From an uncultured Agathobacter sp. (GTDB taxonomy: Bacteria; Bacillota; Clostridia; Lachnospirales; Lachnospiraceae): a stretch of DNA of 59,763 nucleotides. The position numbers and the translations under genes are program-made. The notes below the pieces were generated by a model that saw nothing but the letters and a program-made list of their open reading frames with translations, did no database searches and was not told where the DNA came from. Location of the stretch: the NCBI GenBank assembly GCA_945910395.1, contig CAMDYX010000009.1:1-59763 (forward strand), given 5' to 3'. This document shows, one piece after another, positions 16,099 to 24,840 of the stretch; within the stretch, counting starts at the first letter, position 1, and each line of letters begins with the position of its first letter.

Positions 16099-17205
16099 AT
16101 GTTATTCCAAATTGACAGCTTATGGCAGATACTAGGCTGGGTCCTCGTATTTGTCGGACTGATCCTCATGAATGAGGTTGGTCGTCGGACCAAGGTCGGA
16201 GGCATGATCTGTTTTGTAATCATTCCTGTGGCTCTTACCGTTTATTTCATTCTTGCACACGTTGGTCTCTTCGGCGGTGCAAATAACCCTACCGTTGCTT
16301 ACATGGATGGCTGGTTCCATTACTTTAAGCTCTATGCAGCGGACATCGGATGTGTCGGCTTCATGATGATTAAGTACAAATGGGGTATCGGCAAAGAAAA
16401 ATGGTTTGCCTGGTTTCCATGGTTCATCGTTGCAGCTAACATTATAATTGCAGTTGTATCCGATCTGGAATCTGCTTTTGCAGCTTATTCCATTACCGGA
16501 GATTTTGCCGGAGCTTGGTGGGCATCCAATGAAGGTGTATTCATCTATGGTGGATGGTGGAACATCTTAAATGCAATTGCCGGATTAATCAACATCTTCT
16601 GTATGACCGGTGTAATCAACCTGTACACCTCAAAGGACAAGAACAAGAGCGATATGCTTTGGCCAGACATGACCATCGCTTTCATCATCGCTTACGATAT
16701 CTGGAACTTTGAATATACATACTTAAATCTTCCAACACATACCTGGTACTGTGGTGTTGCACTTCTTCTTGCTCCTACTTTTGCTAACGCACTTTGGAAC
16801 AAGGGTGGCTGGATTCAGAACCGTGCAAACACACTTGCATTATGGTGCATGTTTGCTCAGGTATTCCCACTCTTCCAGATCAGCAAGACCTTCTCTGTTC
16901 TTCCGTCTGTATATGGTGGCGCACCAAAGGGCTTCGCAGCTATCGATATGTATGACAAGGCCATCGAGCTTTATGGTGCAGGACTCGGAAAAACTGCCGC
17001 AGCAGGTGAAGCCATGGCATCCTTCGGAATTACCGCAAACCCAACCGCCCAGGGCGTTGTTGCTTTCGCGGCTGTTATTGCAAACGTAATCTGTATCGCA
17101 GTGATCATCAAGAGAGCCATTGAAATGGGCAAGAACCCATATACCAATGACATCTGGGCTGGAACAAAGGATTACGAGGAAGCACTTAAGAGAGCAGAAG
17201 TATAA
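16099..17205 (+). CDS. Polytopic membrane protein of unknown function (possibly DUF5692-type)
   Basis: A 368-residue, Trp- and aromatic-rich integral membrane protein with about nine hydrophobic segments. Distinctive conserved-looking stretches: MNEVGRRTKVGGM, GANNPTVAYMDGWFHYFKLY, AADIGCVGFMMIKYKWGIG, NFEYTYLNLPTHTWYCG. The C-terminal third has an Ala/Gly-rich extramembrane segment and ends TNDIWAGTKDYEEALKRAEV. A near-perfect promoter, strong ribosome site, biased codon use and strong terminator imply high single-gene expression. It reminds me of DUF5692 membrane proteins, but I cannot confirm this. Transport or sensing role unknown. Confidence 0.8.
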   Translation: MLFQIDSLWQILGWVLVFVGLILMNEVGRRTKVGGMICFVIIPVALTVYFILAHVGLFGGANNPTVAYMDGWFHYFKLYAADIGCVGFMMIKYKWGIGKEKWFAWFPWFIVAANIIIAVVSDLESAFAAYSITGDFAGAWWASNEGVFIYGGWWNILNAIAGLINIFCMTGVINLYTSKDKNKSDMLWPDMTIAFIIAYDIWNFEYTYLNLPTHTWYCGVALLLAPTFANALWNKGGWIQNRANTLALWCMFAQVFPLFQISKTFSVLPSVYGGAPKGFAAIDMYDKAIELYGAGLGKTAAAGEAMASFGITANPTAQGVVAFAAVIANVICIAVIIKRAIEMGKNPYTNDIWAGTKDYEEALKRAEV

Positions 17206-17260
17206 CTTCCATCTCGGATACGCGATTCCAGAACTATCAAAAATATTAATACATAGCTAA

Positions 17261-17297
17261 AAAACGGTACTTTCCAAGAATCGGAAAGTACCGTTTT
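17261..17297. terminator. Bidirectional intrinsic terminator
   Basis: Perfect 15-bp stem AAAACGGTACTTTCC/GGAAAGTACCGTTTT with a 7-nt loop, followed by GCTTTTCTTC on plus and TTTTTTAGC on minus. It ends the membrane-protein gene on plus and the 25-residue gene on minus. Confidence 0.92.
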
Positions 17298-17310
17298 GCT
17301 TTTCTTCTTT

Positions 17311-17388
17311 TTATTTCGCCTTATAAAGCCAAGCCGGCGATAGAATAATCCATATAATTGCCAAAATTAAAATTCCCGTGCTACTCAC
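17311..17388 (-). CDS. 25-residue hydrophobic peptide
   Basis: GTG at 17388 behind AGGAG, stop at 17311. The product MSSTGILILAIIWIILSPAW plus LYKAK is one membrane helix with a Lys-rich end. It lies directly before the bidirectional terminator and after a methyltransferase remnant. Small proteins of this sort often regulate or accompany a membrane complex. Coding is plausible because of the ribosome site and terminator, but not proven. Confidence 0.5.
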   Translation of the reverse strand: MSSTGILILAIIWIILSPAWLYKAK

Positions 17389-17443
17389 GATTATCTCTCC
17401 TAAAAAATTCAAAGCTTTGAATCTCTTCATATTACTGTAACCT

Positions 17444-17785
17444 TCACTTCTTTACTCTTAGCAATAAGAAGTCTGGCTTATGAAACAAATCCTTGTAATC
17501 TGGATACTGTTCAAGTATTTCATCTGTTGGTAATGGTTCAATCATTCTTTCTATCGAAAATCCTGCATTTATTAATGTGTTTATGATTGTTGAAAACGTT
17601 CTATGGTATTTTTTTACATTATCAACAAACCATACTGACTCTCTTTCTCCCTCGATACCATAATCCGAAAGATTAAGATGTATCTTATTGCCTTGCTCGT
17701 CTCTGGCAACCTCTAACATCTTTTCGGATATATCAATCCCAACTACCTTTTTTGCTCCACAATCAATAAAGCGTTTACAATGTTC
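17444..17785 (-). pseudogene. SAM-dependent methyltransferase remnant
   Basis: Starts without a start codon at EHCKRFIDCGAKKVVGIDIS, the segment just after motif I, directly behind the ABC permease TGA. After EKMLEVARD the sequence jumps in frame to GNKIHLNLSDYGIEGERE, then VKKYHRTFSTIINTLINAGF and the normal C-terminus FLLLRVKK. About 100 central residues and the N-terminus with motif I are missing. It could be translated from ATG 17719 as 91 residues but cannot bind SAM. Confidence 0.75.
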
Positions 17786-18577
17786 TCAGCTTGCCAGATC
17801 CCGCCGCAGATACCCTGCAAAGGACAGCACCACCGCAATCACCAGCACTGCTGCACCAATCCCAATTGCAGCCCCGGAAAGTTCATTTCCCGCAAAAATC
17901 TGTGGGGCATTCGCATAAGAATAAGGGCCAATGTCTATGTAATCCTCAAGACTTGGAATCACCCGGGCCATAAGGTCATAGAGATATAGAAAAAGTGCAA
18001 GTCCCAATCCCAGTCCCAGTTTGTTCTTCTTACTTACTGCGGATACCGCAAAACAGATGGCGGCGATTTCCAGATTCATAACCAGCTGCATTCCCATAAA
18101 TGTCATAAATTCCTGCCAAGGCAGCTCTTCCCCTAACATAACAAAGCCAAGTACATAGAGAATTCCACAGAGCACCTGGAAGGCCAGAATAACCACCGTC
18201 AGAGACAATGCCTTTACCGTAATAACTTTTCTGCGGGAAATCGGCAGTGAATACAAAAACTCTCCGGTATGACCGTCCTCCTCCTTTGACAGCATAACCG
18301 TTGCCACAATGGCAGCAAACATTCCGCCGCCCAGGCCGTGTATGGTGCCGATCTCCGTGGCAAAATAACCGGTCAGCGTTGCAAGGCTTAAGGTACTCAT
18401 TCCAAATGCATCCGCGAAGGCTCCCATGGAAGAAAACCCTTCTGCCATCTCAGCCATGCTATCCTGCATTCCAGAATAAAGAAGAATACATGCAAATCCA
18501 AGACCTCCTACCGCCAGACTCCAGATCAGAAGATTCCTTCGATTCTGTTTCATTTCATGTAAAAAAAGCGCAACCAT
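17786..18577 (-). CDS. ABC-2 type exporter permease
   Basis: A 263-residue membrane subunit with six hydrophobic helices. The N-terminus MVALFLHEMKQNRRNLLIWS and C-terminal FAGYLRRDLAS are typical ABC-2 permease ends; a loop with GFSSMGAFADAFGMS follows helix 1. ATG 18577 with AAGGAGGATAAAT upstream is chosen over an earlier in-frame start. It is paired with the ATPase ending at 18591. Probably exports a toxic peptide or drug, under LytTR control. Confidence 0.85.
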   Translation of the reverse strand: MVALFLHEMKQNRRNLLIWSLAVGGLGFACILLYSGMQDSMAEMAEGFSSMGAFADAFGMSTLSLATLTGYFATEIGTIHGLGGGMFAAIVATVMLSKEEDGHTGEFLYSLPISRRKVITVKALSLTVVILAFQVLCGILYVLGFVMLGEELPWQEFMTFMGMQLVMNLEIAAICFAVSAVSKKNKLGLGLGLALFLYLYDLMARVIPSLEDYIDIGPYSYANAPQIFAGNELSGAAIGIGAAVLVIAVVLSFAGYLRRDLAS

Positions 18578-18590
18578 ATTTATCCTCCTT

Positions 18591-19418
18591 TTACTTTCCT
18601 TCGTAATAGTGCATAAAGACTTCGTCAATGGACGGATCTTCTATGAGAATATCCGAGATATCGTGGCCGATCAGCTCATCCTTAATCTTATTCAGATCTC
18701 CCTTGTACAGATAATCCAGATGTTCTCCGTCCCTTATCATTTTAATACGTTTTGCATTGCTCTTGGTCAGATGCTCCACCGTATCCACGCACAGGAGGTG
18801 TCCTTCCTTCATAATAGCCACCCTGTCACAGTAATTTTTTACCTCGGACAGCACGTGAGTGGAAAGCAGGCAGGTTGCACCGGCCTTCACATACTCATCA
18901 ATCAGCGCAAAAAATGTGGTCTGCATCAGCGGGTCCAAACCACTAGTAGGTTCGTCGAAGATAAACAGCTTCGGTTTGTGCTGCATTGCGCAGACAATAC
19001 TGACCTTTTTTCGATTTCCTAAAGAAAGCTCACTAATCTTCTTATTAACATCCACCTGCAGACGCTCGCACAGAGCATCGCTCTCCCTCCGGCAATCCAG
19101 CTTTCTCATATCTGCCGCCAGACGGATTACTTCTTTTACCGTCATTCCGGAATAAAACATAGCCTCCGATGGCATATAACCGACTTCCCGGAGAATCTGC
19201 TCCTGCTGCTTTTTTGCGTCTTTTCCAAGAATCTCTATGTTTCCCTTCTCATAACGCAAAAAGCCCAGCATGGATCGGATTGTGGTGGACTTTCCTGCAC
19301 CGTTTGGTCCAAGAAAGCCCATTACTTCCCCTTCCCGAACGGAAAAGGAAACATCCTCCACCCCGCGACTTTTTCCATAATGCTTCGTCAAATTCTGTAT
19401 TTCAATCACATGTTCCAT
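18591..19418 (-). CDS. ABC transporter ATP-binding protein
   Basis: A 275-residue ATPase. Walker A GPNGAGKST, signature LSLGNRKKVS (a variant of LSGGQ), Walker B KLFIFDEPTSGLDP and the H-loop STHVLSE are present. The C-terminal 60 residues form the accessory domain of the CcmA/DrrA exporter type. ATG 19418 follows AGGGAGG; the frame opens 32 codons earlier across the regulatory region, so that longer start is rejected. With the permease 13 bp downstream it forms an exporter. Confidence 0.9.
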   Translation of the reverse strand: MEHVIEIQNLTKHYGKSRGVEDVSFSVREGEVMGFLGPNGAGKSTTIRSMLGFLRYEKGNIEILGKDAKKQQEQILREVGYMPSEAMFYSGMTVKEVIRLAADMRKLDCRRESDALCERLQVDVNKKISELSLGNRKKVSIVCAMQHKPKLFIFDEPTSGLDPLMQTTFFALIDEYVKAGATCLLSTHVLSEVKNYCDRVAIMKEGHLLCVDTVEHLTKSNAKRIKMIRDGEHLDYLYKGDLNKIKDELIGHDISDILIEDPSIDEVFMHYYEGK

Positions 19419-19455
19419 ACGTCTCATCCTCCCTGTAACGCTACCATAGCATGAC

Positions 19456-19484
19456 TGAAAAAAGGGAGCAATATTCGCTCCCTT
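19456..19484 (-). terminator. Hairpin between DUF3021 and ABC genes: terminator and/or promoter region
   Basis: Stem AAGGGAGC/GCTCCCTT with a 7-nt loop, then TTTTTTCAG on the minus strand. The same bases can be read as a promoter: TTGCTC (19466-19471), 17 nt, TATGGT, for the ABC genes. The two uses could exclude each other. Confidence 0.7.
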
Positions 19485-19511
19485 AAGTGACACTTTTTTT
19501 ACCCTAAGTTG
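19481..19511 (-). promoter_or_regulatory. Candidate LytTR-binding direct repeat
   Basis: On the minus strand CAACTTAGG (19503-19511), 13 nt, CACTTAAGG (19481-19489): two similar 9-bp direct repeats starting 22 bp apart. LytTR domains bind paired 9-bp repeats at this spacing. They end about 10 bp upstream of the candidate -35 of the ABC genes, the usual place for an activator. Confidence 0.5.
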
Positions 19512-19516
19512 CACCG

Positions 19517-19984
19517 CTACCTGCTCTTATCTCTGGTTTTAAACAGCTGCAGTTCATCGTTTAGCAGCTTATCGTCAATCCGTCTGCGAGTCCGGTATAC
19601 AAGGAAAACACATACATAAAGGAAAACGACATATGCAGCGAAGATCAGGGTTGCTACTGGATTTTTATCAAACCACCCACACAGATAGGACACTCCTGTA
19701 TAAATGCCGGTGCACAGCAGCATTGCCAGTATTTCTTTCGCTTGCAGCGCATCCGCCTCATCAAAATTCCAGAACACATACACCTGCAGATAGCCCATAA
19801 CATAAGTGGAAAAAATCATCTGTGCCATGTGCCAGATACTGGCATCCGTCCTGCCGCAGACCAGCCGGAAGATACAGTAAAAAAACAACAGGGCATAAAA
19901 ATACAGACATGCCTTAAATTCTATTCCGATTTCCTTGGTAAGATATCGCTCCCACAACGTAGGCTTATCGTTTTTCTTACTCAT
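19517..19984 (-). CDS. DUF3021 membrane protein
   Basis: A 155-residue protein with four hydrophobic helices (about residues 25-135 after MSKKNDKPTLWERYLTKEIG) and a charged C-terminus. It matches the DUF3021 proteins encoded beside LytTR regulators in Firmicutes, which are thought to restrain or sense for the regulator. ATG 19984 has AGGAGG upstream and begins 14 bp after the LytTR stop. Confidence 0.83.
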   Translation of the reverse strand: MSKKNDKPTLWERYLTKEIGIEFKACLYFYALLFFYCIFRLVCGRTDASIWHMAQMIFSTYVMGYLQVYVFWNFDEADALQAKEILAMLLCTGIYTGVSYLCGWFDKNPVATLIFAAYVVFLYVCVFLVYRTRRRIDDKLLNDELQLFKTRDKSR

Positions 19985-19998
19985 GCTTTTTCCTCCTT

Positions 19999-20442
19999 TC
20001 AATTCTTCCAACCACGCAGAAGTCTTCGAAACTCTGATGCATAGGTTCTGGAAATTACAATATGCTCACCGTTTTGCATCATGACATCAATGCGGTTGGA
20101 GGGCAGGCTTTTTAAACGCTCCACCTTATCGATGTTGACGATCATGGATTTGCTGCACCGGAAAAAAGAGATATCCTTTAAGTAGTCCTCCACTCCGTTT
20201 AACGTCATATCCAGACGAAGGACTTTCTCCTTGGTGTAAGCGAAGGTCTTGTCGTCCACCGTCTCAATATACAGAACCTCCTCCGGCGAAAAAAGTACGG
20301 TTTCGCCATTATCCTTTCCAGAGAGGCGCGCTTGTCCCCGATTCATAAATTGTATCATGCGTTCCACCTCCGGCGTGAGCTCTCTATATCTCAAGATCAG
20401 CTCATCCTCACCCTCCGTGATCTGATGTATGGAATACTTCAT
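19999..20442 (-). CDS. LytTR-domain transcriptional regulator
   Basis: A 147-residue DNA-binding protein without a receiver domain. Its N-terminus (1-45) is short; the LytTR domain runs from about 50 to 145, with VLYIETVDDKTFAYTKEK, then FFRCSKSMIVNIDKVERLKS and GEHIVISRTYASEFRRLL. GGAG precedes ATG 20442. The module LytTR-DUF3021-ABC is common in Clostridia and usually self-contained. Palindromic element copy B ends only 24 bp upstream of the ATG, so the promoter lies within or beyond that element. Confidence 0.92.
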   Translation of the reverse strand: MKYSIHQITEGEDELILRYRELTPEVERMIQFMNRGQARLSGKDNGETVLFSPEEVLYIETVDDKTFAYTKEKVLRLDMTLNGVEDYLKDISFFRCSKSMIVNIDKVERLKSLPSNRIDVMMQNGEHIVISRTYASEFRRLLRGWKN

Positions 20443-20466
20443 GTCCGGTCTCCAATTATTCTTATG

Positions 20467-20648
20467 CTCCCCTTTTACTTTTGTGTGTCTACAAATGAAT
20501 TTTGCTATTCAAATCAGAACGTTTAAAAAGCGTCGGCACTTAATGAGCAAACACTTACGAATTTAGTACCGCTACGCTTTTTACGAAGTGCAAACGTGTT
20601 CTGATTGGAATATGCAAATTCATTCAGACACACAATTTAAAATGGGAT
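20467..20648 (-). repeat. 182-bp palindromic element, copy B
   Basis: Outer arms TTTTGTGTGTC and GACACACAA. Core AAAAAGCGTCGGCACTTAAT is seen on the plus strand, so the forward sense runs with minus-strand transcription. The tip differs from other copies (GAGCAAACACTTACG), and the right part has an extra AAGTGC. It sits between the helicase stop (7 bp away) and the LytTR start. Confidence 0.9.
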
Positions 20649-20655
20649 ATCATTT

Positions 20656-23337
20656 TTATAATGACTGCACCTTTTTATGGGTTACCGTCCGTTTCCCTGC
20701 GTCTGCAAGAGATTTCATTCTTCCCTCTAAGAGCAGCTTCTTTCCCGCCTCATTTCTGGTATATACCACATCGTATTTTCCGATCTGCTTCTTCATATAG
20801 GAATAGAACAGCTCTGCGTCCTCTTTTCTCCTTGCAAAACAGTCCGGCACACAGTAAAAGGCATCGCTTCCGGTCCGCTTTCCCTGCTTTACCAGCAGGT
20901 ATCTTTGGTCATTTACTGCAGAGTAAAATTCTCTGACACATTTCGCAAACAGCATTTTGTCTCTTCCGCTTCCGCCGCTTAAATACAGCTCCTTACGGTT
21001 ATTCTTTCCTTCCCCTGCTGCAACAGCCGCCTTTTCTTCCAGCATGTTCTGTTTTGAAAGGGCAAGATAGATTCCCTCTCCGGCGGAAAGCAGGCGTTCC
21101 TTTGGATCCGCCAGCTTCGAAGTCCTTCGAAGATTTACCGCACCATATGCGCCAAAGGCAAGGGCAACTGCCCCTCCAAGCATCCCAAGAGGAGAAAATG
21201 CCATGGCTGTACCTGCCGCAACACCGATTCCCGAAAGAATCAGCTTCTTCTTTGCCTCCTGTTGCTCCTGCTTTGAAACAGCCTTCTCCTCGACCTCCGT
21301 AGCATCTGCCACTTCAAATTTTACGGATTTCGTAAGGGCGCGGTTCCAACGCTCCTTCAGGCTCTTTCTCTCCTTTGAAAGGTTAAGCATTTGCTCATTC
21401 ATCTGTGCAACATGCTCCTTTTCGTAAGGCCCACAGATGATACTCATTCGTTCCATTCCGTTTTCAATCACATCCTGGGTGTAATGCAGTCCTAGAAAAT
21501 GCTCCATACGGCGCTCTAAAAGTGAAAAATCCTCACTGATATCCGACTGGTCATTCTCCGGTTGTAAATACATAAGTTCCCTTGGTCTTAAACAGACAAG
21601 ATGCCAGATATTGCTGGTTTTGTCCGGATTTTTCCTAAATACGCGGATTGCACGTCCCCTCATCTGATTGCTGAGCATAAAGGCCCCCACAAAGCTTGCC
21701 AGAATAAGTGAGTTGATGCATGGGGAATCCCAGCCCTCGCCGAGAAGGGATTTCGTTCCGATGAGAACCTGTATCTGTCCATTGGTAAAGATATCGGTAA
21801 CCGCCTGGGTTAAAAAATGATTATCGCCTACCGCTGTCACCTTCAGATAATCCTCCTGCGGCAGATTTCCTGCCGGTCCAAAGCTGACTTTCCCTGCAGT
21901 ACCGATTGCCTCAAGAAGTGCCTCCTTTGCCTCTGCCGGAATAATTACAATCGTTCCGCAGAGCACACCCAGCCTAAGGCTCATGCCCTCCCGTCTGATC
22001 TGCTCGAAAAACGGAAGCACGCCCAATGATGTCACATCATTTTCCGGCACTCCGAGAGACTTTTCATATTCCTTTCTGATATAATCCGTCAAAATCAGCA
22101 TCCGAAGATCCTGTCCAAGATTTTCGTATTCACCTGCAACAATCTTCTTTATGCTCTCACACTTGCCCTTAGAGCTGATCAAAAGCTTCTCCATTGCTTC
22201 TGTGGTCATCAGACACACCTTTTTCTTTTCAATCAGTCCCTCTGCCTTGATCTCATTTTCCAGCCATGCCCGGTACTCCTCATCGCAGGCGTAGGAATTT
22301 ACATCCTCATACAAAAATCCCTGTAAAAGAGTCTCAAACCAGCTGACCGTAAAATTCGGAAGTCCTCCCCTATTTCCCATTCTAAGAAGCTTTTCCGGTA
22401 TCGCAATCCCCTTTTCATTCAGAAAAATAAGGAGCGCAGACAAATAGTCCCCCTCGTTTAAAAGCTCCTCCTCACTCATATTCCCCAGAAGACCGCGGTG
22501 GGTCAAAAGCGCATTTTTAAAGTCTTCATCCTCGTACAGACGCTTCTGCATTGCCGTACTCCGATTTGCAAACTTTGTAATCTCCCCCATCTCTTCCTCT
22601 GTGGGATAATTGAAATATACAAAATCCTGATGCGGGCAGAGACTGCCCTCCTTTACCAGCTCCGGTATGGAAATCTCTTCATCAATTTCCCCGCACATAT
22701 CCATGTACCTCTTCCACATGGCAGGGGTGGAATCATAGGGCGGTGTCGCGGTAAGCGCAATCATCTTTGGTTTTCCGATGGCGTTTTTAAACTCCTCAAG
22801 AGCCTTCCACCATTCGCTTCTTAAATGATGGCATTCATCTAAGCAGAGCACTCCCACATGGGCATTTTTCATTTCTGTGATTACATCAAAAGAAGAGTAA
22901 TCTACCTCCTCCTCGTTCGCCCGGGACTTGGCGATCTTATCATCAGATTCTAAGCTTCCGGCCGTTGTATCGGTTTCATCGAGGATTCCCTTATATTTGT
23001 TCATCGCACTGTGAAGAGCCTGATAGGTCGCTACCGTAATGCATCTTGGATTCTTCAGATCCTGGGACACATAGTCCTCAATGTTCAAATTTTTGTTTAA
23101 GAAAGCCTCCTTGATTCGTGCCACCCACTGCTGTCGAATGGTAATGGACGGAGCAAGAACAAGCGCCACCTCTCCCATTCTTGCGATCAATTCTATCCCA
23201 AGGGTTGTTTTTCCTGACCCCGGCGCTGCAACAATATGTATTTTCCCATCTTCCATGTATTTCTTTGCGCTTTCCAGTACCCGCGCCTGATAATTCCGCC
23301 AGGTTCCGTCAAACTTTAAGATGTTATCGTAATTCAT
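20656..23337 (-). CDS. Large SF2 DEAD/DEAH helicase with hydrophobic C-terminal segment
   Basis: An 893-residue protein. Q-like motif WRNYQARVLE, Walker A APGSGKTT (about residue 40), motif Ia LAPSITIRQQW, motif II LDECHHLRSEWW, motif III ALTATPP and motif VI QMRGRAIRVFRK are all present. Segment IQVLIGTKSLLGEGWDSPCI is the helicase C domain. Unusual is residues about 695-737 (KKLILSGIGVAAGTAMAFSP, LGGAVALAFGAYGAV): two glycine-rich hydrophobic stretches suggest membrane association. A 155-residue domain of unknown fold follows. It is a single gene between divergent trkA and the LytTR module. Possible DNA repair or defence role; unproven. Confidence 0.88.
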   Translation of the reverse strand: MNYDNILKFDGTWRNYQARVLESAKKYMEDGKIHIVAAPGSGKTTLGIELIARMGEVALVLAPSITIRQQWVARIKEAFLNKNLNIEDYVSQDLKNPRCITVATYQALHSAMNKYKGILDETDTTAGSLESDDKIAKSRANEEEVDYSSFDVITEMKNAHVGVLCLDECHHLRSEWWKALEEFKNAIGKPKMIALTATPPYDSTPAMWKRYMDMCGEIDEEISIPELVKEGSLCPHQDFVYFNYPTEEEMGEITKFANRSTAMQKRLYEDEDFKNALLTHRGLLGNMSEEELLNEGDYLSALLIFLNEKGIAIPEKLLRMGNRGGLPNFTVSWFETLLQGFLYEDVNSYACDEEYRAWLENEIKAEGLIEKKKVCLMTTEAMEKLLISSKGKCESIKKIVAGEYENLGQDLRMLILTDYIRKEYEKSLGVPENDVTSLGVLPFFEQIRREGMSLRLGVLCGTIVIIPAEAKEALLEAIGTAGKVSFGPAGNLPQEDYLKVTAVGDNHFLTQAVTDIFTNGQIQVLIGTKSLLGEGWDSPCINSLILASFVGAFMLSNQMRGRAIRVFRKNPDKTSNIWHLVCLRPRELMYLQPENDQSDISEDFSLLERRMEHFLGLHYTQDVIENGMERMSIICGPYEKEHVAQMNEQMLNLSKERKSLKERWNRALTKSVKFEVADATEVEEKAVSKQEQQEAKKKLILSGIGVAAGTAMAFSPLGMLGGAVALAFGAYGAVNLRRTSKLADPKERLLSAGEGIYLALSKQNMLEEKAAVAAGEGKNNRKELYLSGGSGRDKMLFAKCVREFYSAVNDQRYLLVKQGKRTGSDAFYCVPDCFARRKEDAELFYSYMKKQIGKYDVVYTRNEAGKKLLLEGRMKSLADAGKRTVTHKKVQSL

Positions 23338-23406
23338 TCTTTTAATCCTTTCAGCTTTCTTTCATTCCATTCATTCTCTTAAAATATAGCATGTTTACTT
23401 ATGTTG

Positions 23407-23415
23407 TGCTATAAT
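23407..23415 (+). promoter_or_regulatory. Extended -10 promoter of trkA
   Basis: TGCTATAAT, an extended -10 without a good -35, 40 bp upstream of the trkA ATG. It lies in the divergent region with the helicase gene. Confidence 0.6.
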
Positions 23416-23454
23416 AAAATCGCTTATGTTTATCAAAAAAGGGAGGCCTAAAAC

Positions 23455-24840
23455 ATGATTCAGGCAAAACACTCTGCGAAGGGACTGCGAATCATAATCG
23501 TAGGTTGCGGAAAAGTCGGTGCAACCCTGATCCGCCAGCTCGACAAAGAAGGCCATGATATTACCATCATTGACCGCAAAGCAGAGAAGATACAAGAAAT
23601 TACAAATATGTATGATATTATGGGCATTGTAGGAAACGGTGCAAGCTACAGCGTGCAGAAGGAGGCCGGTATCGACAATGCAGATCTGATTATTGCAGTT
23701 ACCGAATCCGATGAGCTGAATCTGCTGTGCTGCACCATTGCAAGACGCGTTGCGAAATGCTCTGCCATTGCCCGTGTACGAACTCCGGACTACAGCAAGG
23801 AGGTAGGCTATATCCGCGAGCAGTTAGGATTGGCAATGATTATTAATCCGGAGCTTGAAGCTGCCAAGGAAACAGCCAGAATTTTATTCCTTCCCACCGC
23901 ACTTGAGGTCAGCAGCTTCGCCCATGGTCAGGCAGAAATGGTGAAAATCCGCATTCCGGAAGGCTCAAAGCTTGACAACCTGCGCATTATGGATCTGCAA
24001 AAACACTTTGCTGCCAATATCTTGATCTGTGCCATCGAGCGTGAAGGAGAAGTGTACATTCCTTCCGGTTCCTTTACCCTGCAAAGTGGTGACATTATTT
24101 CCTTTGCGGGAACAAGACGTGAGGGACGCCTGTTCCTAAAAAAGATTGGTTTTGCAACCAAGCAGGTGAAATCCACCATGATTGTCGGAGGTGGAAAGGC
24201 TGCTTACTATCTTGCAGACCAGCTGCTCCGTGTAGGCATTTCCGTCAAGATTATCGAGTCTGACCGCACCCGCTGTGAAGAATTAAGTATCCTGCTCCCG
24301 GATGCCATCATCATAAACGGAGACGGAACCAATCAGGATCTCTTAACCGAAGAGGGCATTGAAACCGTAGAATCCTTTGTTCCTCTTACCGGAATTGATG
24401 AGGAAAACATTATGCTGACGCTTTATGCAAGGTCAGTTTCCTCTGCCAAGGTGATTACCAAAATCAACCGCATTAATTTTGCAAACATTATCAGCGGGCT
24501 AGATCTCGGAAGCGTGATCTACCCTAAATTTATTACCTCAGAGGCAATCATCGCATATGTCCGTGCCAAGCAGGCTTCCATGGACAGTAATATTGAAACC
24601 CTCTACCATATGTTTGATCAGCGCGCAGAAGCAATCGAATTTCATGTCAGCGAGGAATCCGCTGTAACAAATATTCCCTTTAAGGATCTTTCTTTAAAGA
24701 AAAATCTTCTGATTGCTTTCATCGGAAGAAAAGGATCCATTATCATTCCAACCGGTCAGGACTGCATCAAGGTTGGCGACAACGTTATGATTGTTACGAC
24801 CCATACCGGATTTAATGATATTGTAGACATTTTAAAATAA
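23455..24840 (+). CDS. trkA: Trk potassium uptake regulatory protein TrkA
   Basis: A 461-residue cytosolic gating subunit with two RCK/KTN halves. The first NAD-binding motif is IIIVGCGKVGATLIRQL (residues about 12-28), the second MIVGGGKAAYYLADQLL (about 242-258); each half ends in a TrkA-C domain. It binds TrkH, encoded next on the same strand and separated only by palindromic element C. GGGAGG precedes the ATG. The stop codon abuts the element exactly. Confidence 0.95.
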   Translation: MIQAKHSAKGLRIIIVGCGKVGATLIRQLDKEGHDITIIDRKAEKIQEITNMYDIMGIVGNGASYSVQKEAGIDNADLIIAVTESDELNLLCCTIARRVAKCSAIARVRTPDYSKEVGYIREQLGLAMIINPELEAAKETARILFLPTALEVSSFAHGQAEMVKIRIPEGSKLDNLRIMDLQKHFAANILICAIEREGEVYIPSGSFTLQSGDIISFAGTRREGRLFLKKIGFATKQVKSTMIVGGGKAAYYLADQLLRVGISVKIIESDRTRCEELSILLPDAIIINGDGTNQDLLTEEGIETVESFVPLTGIDEENIMLTLYARSVSSAKVITKINRINFANIISGLDLGSVIYPKFITSEAIIAYVRAKQASMDSNIETLYHMFDQRAEAIEFHVSEESAVTNIPFKDLSLKKNLLIAFIGRKGSIIIPTGQDCIKVGDNVMIVTTHTGFNDIVDILK

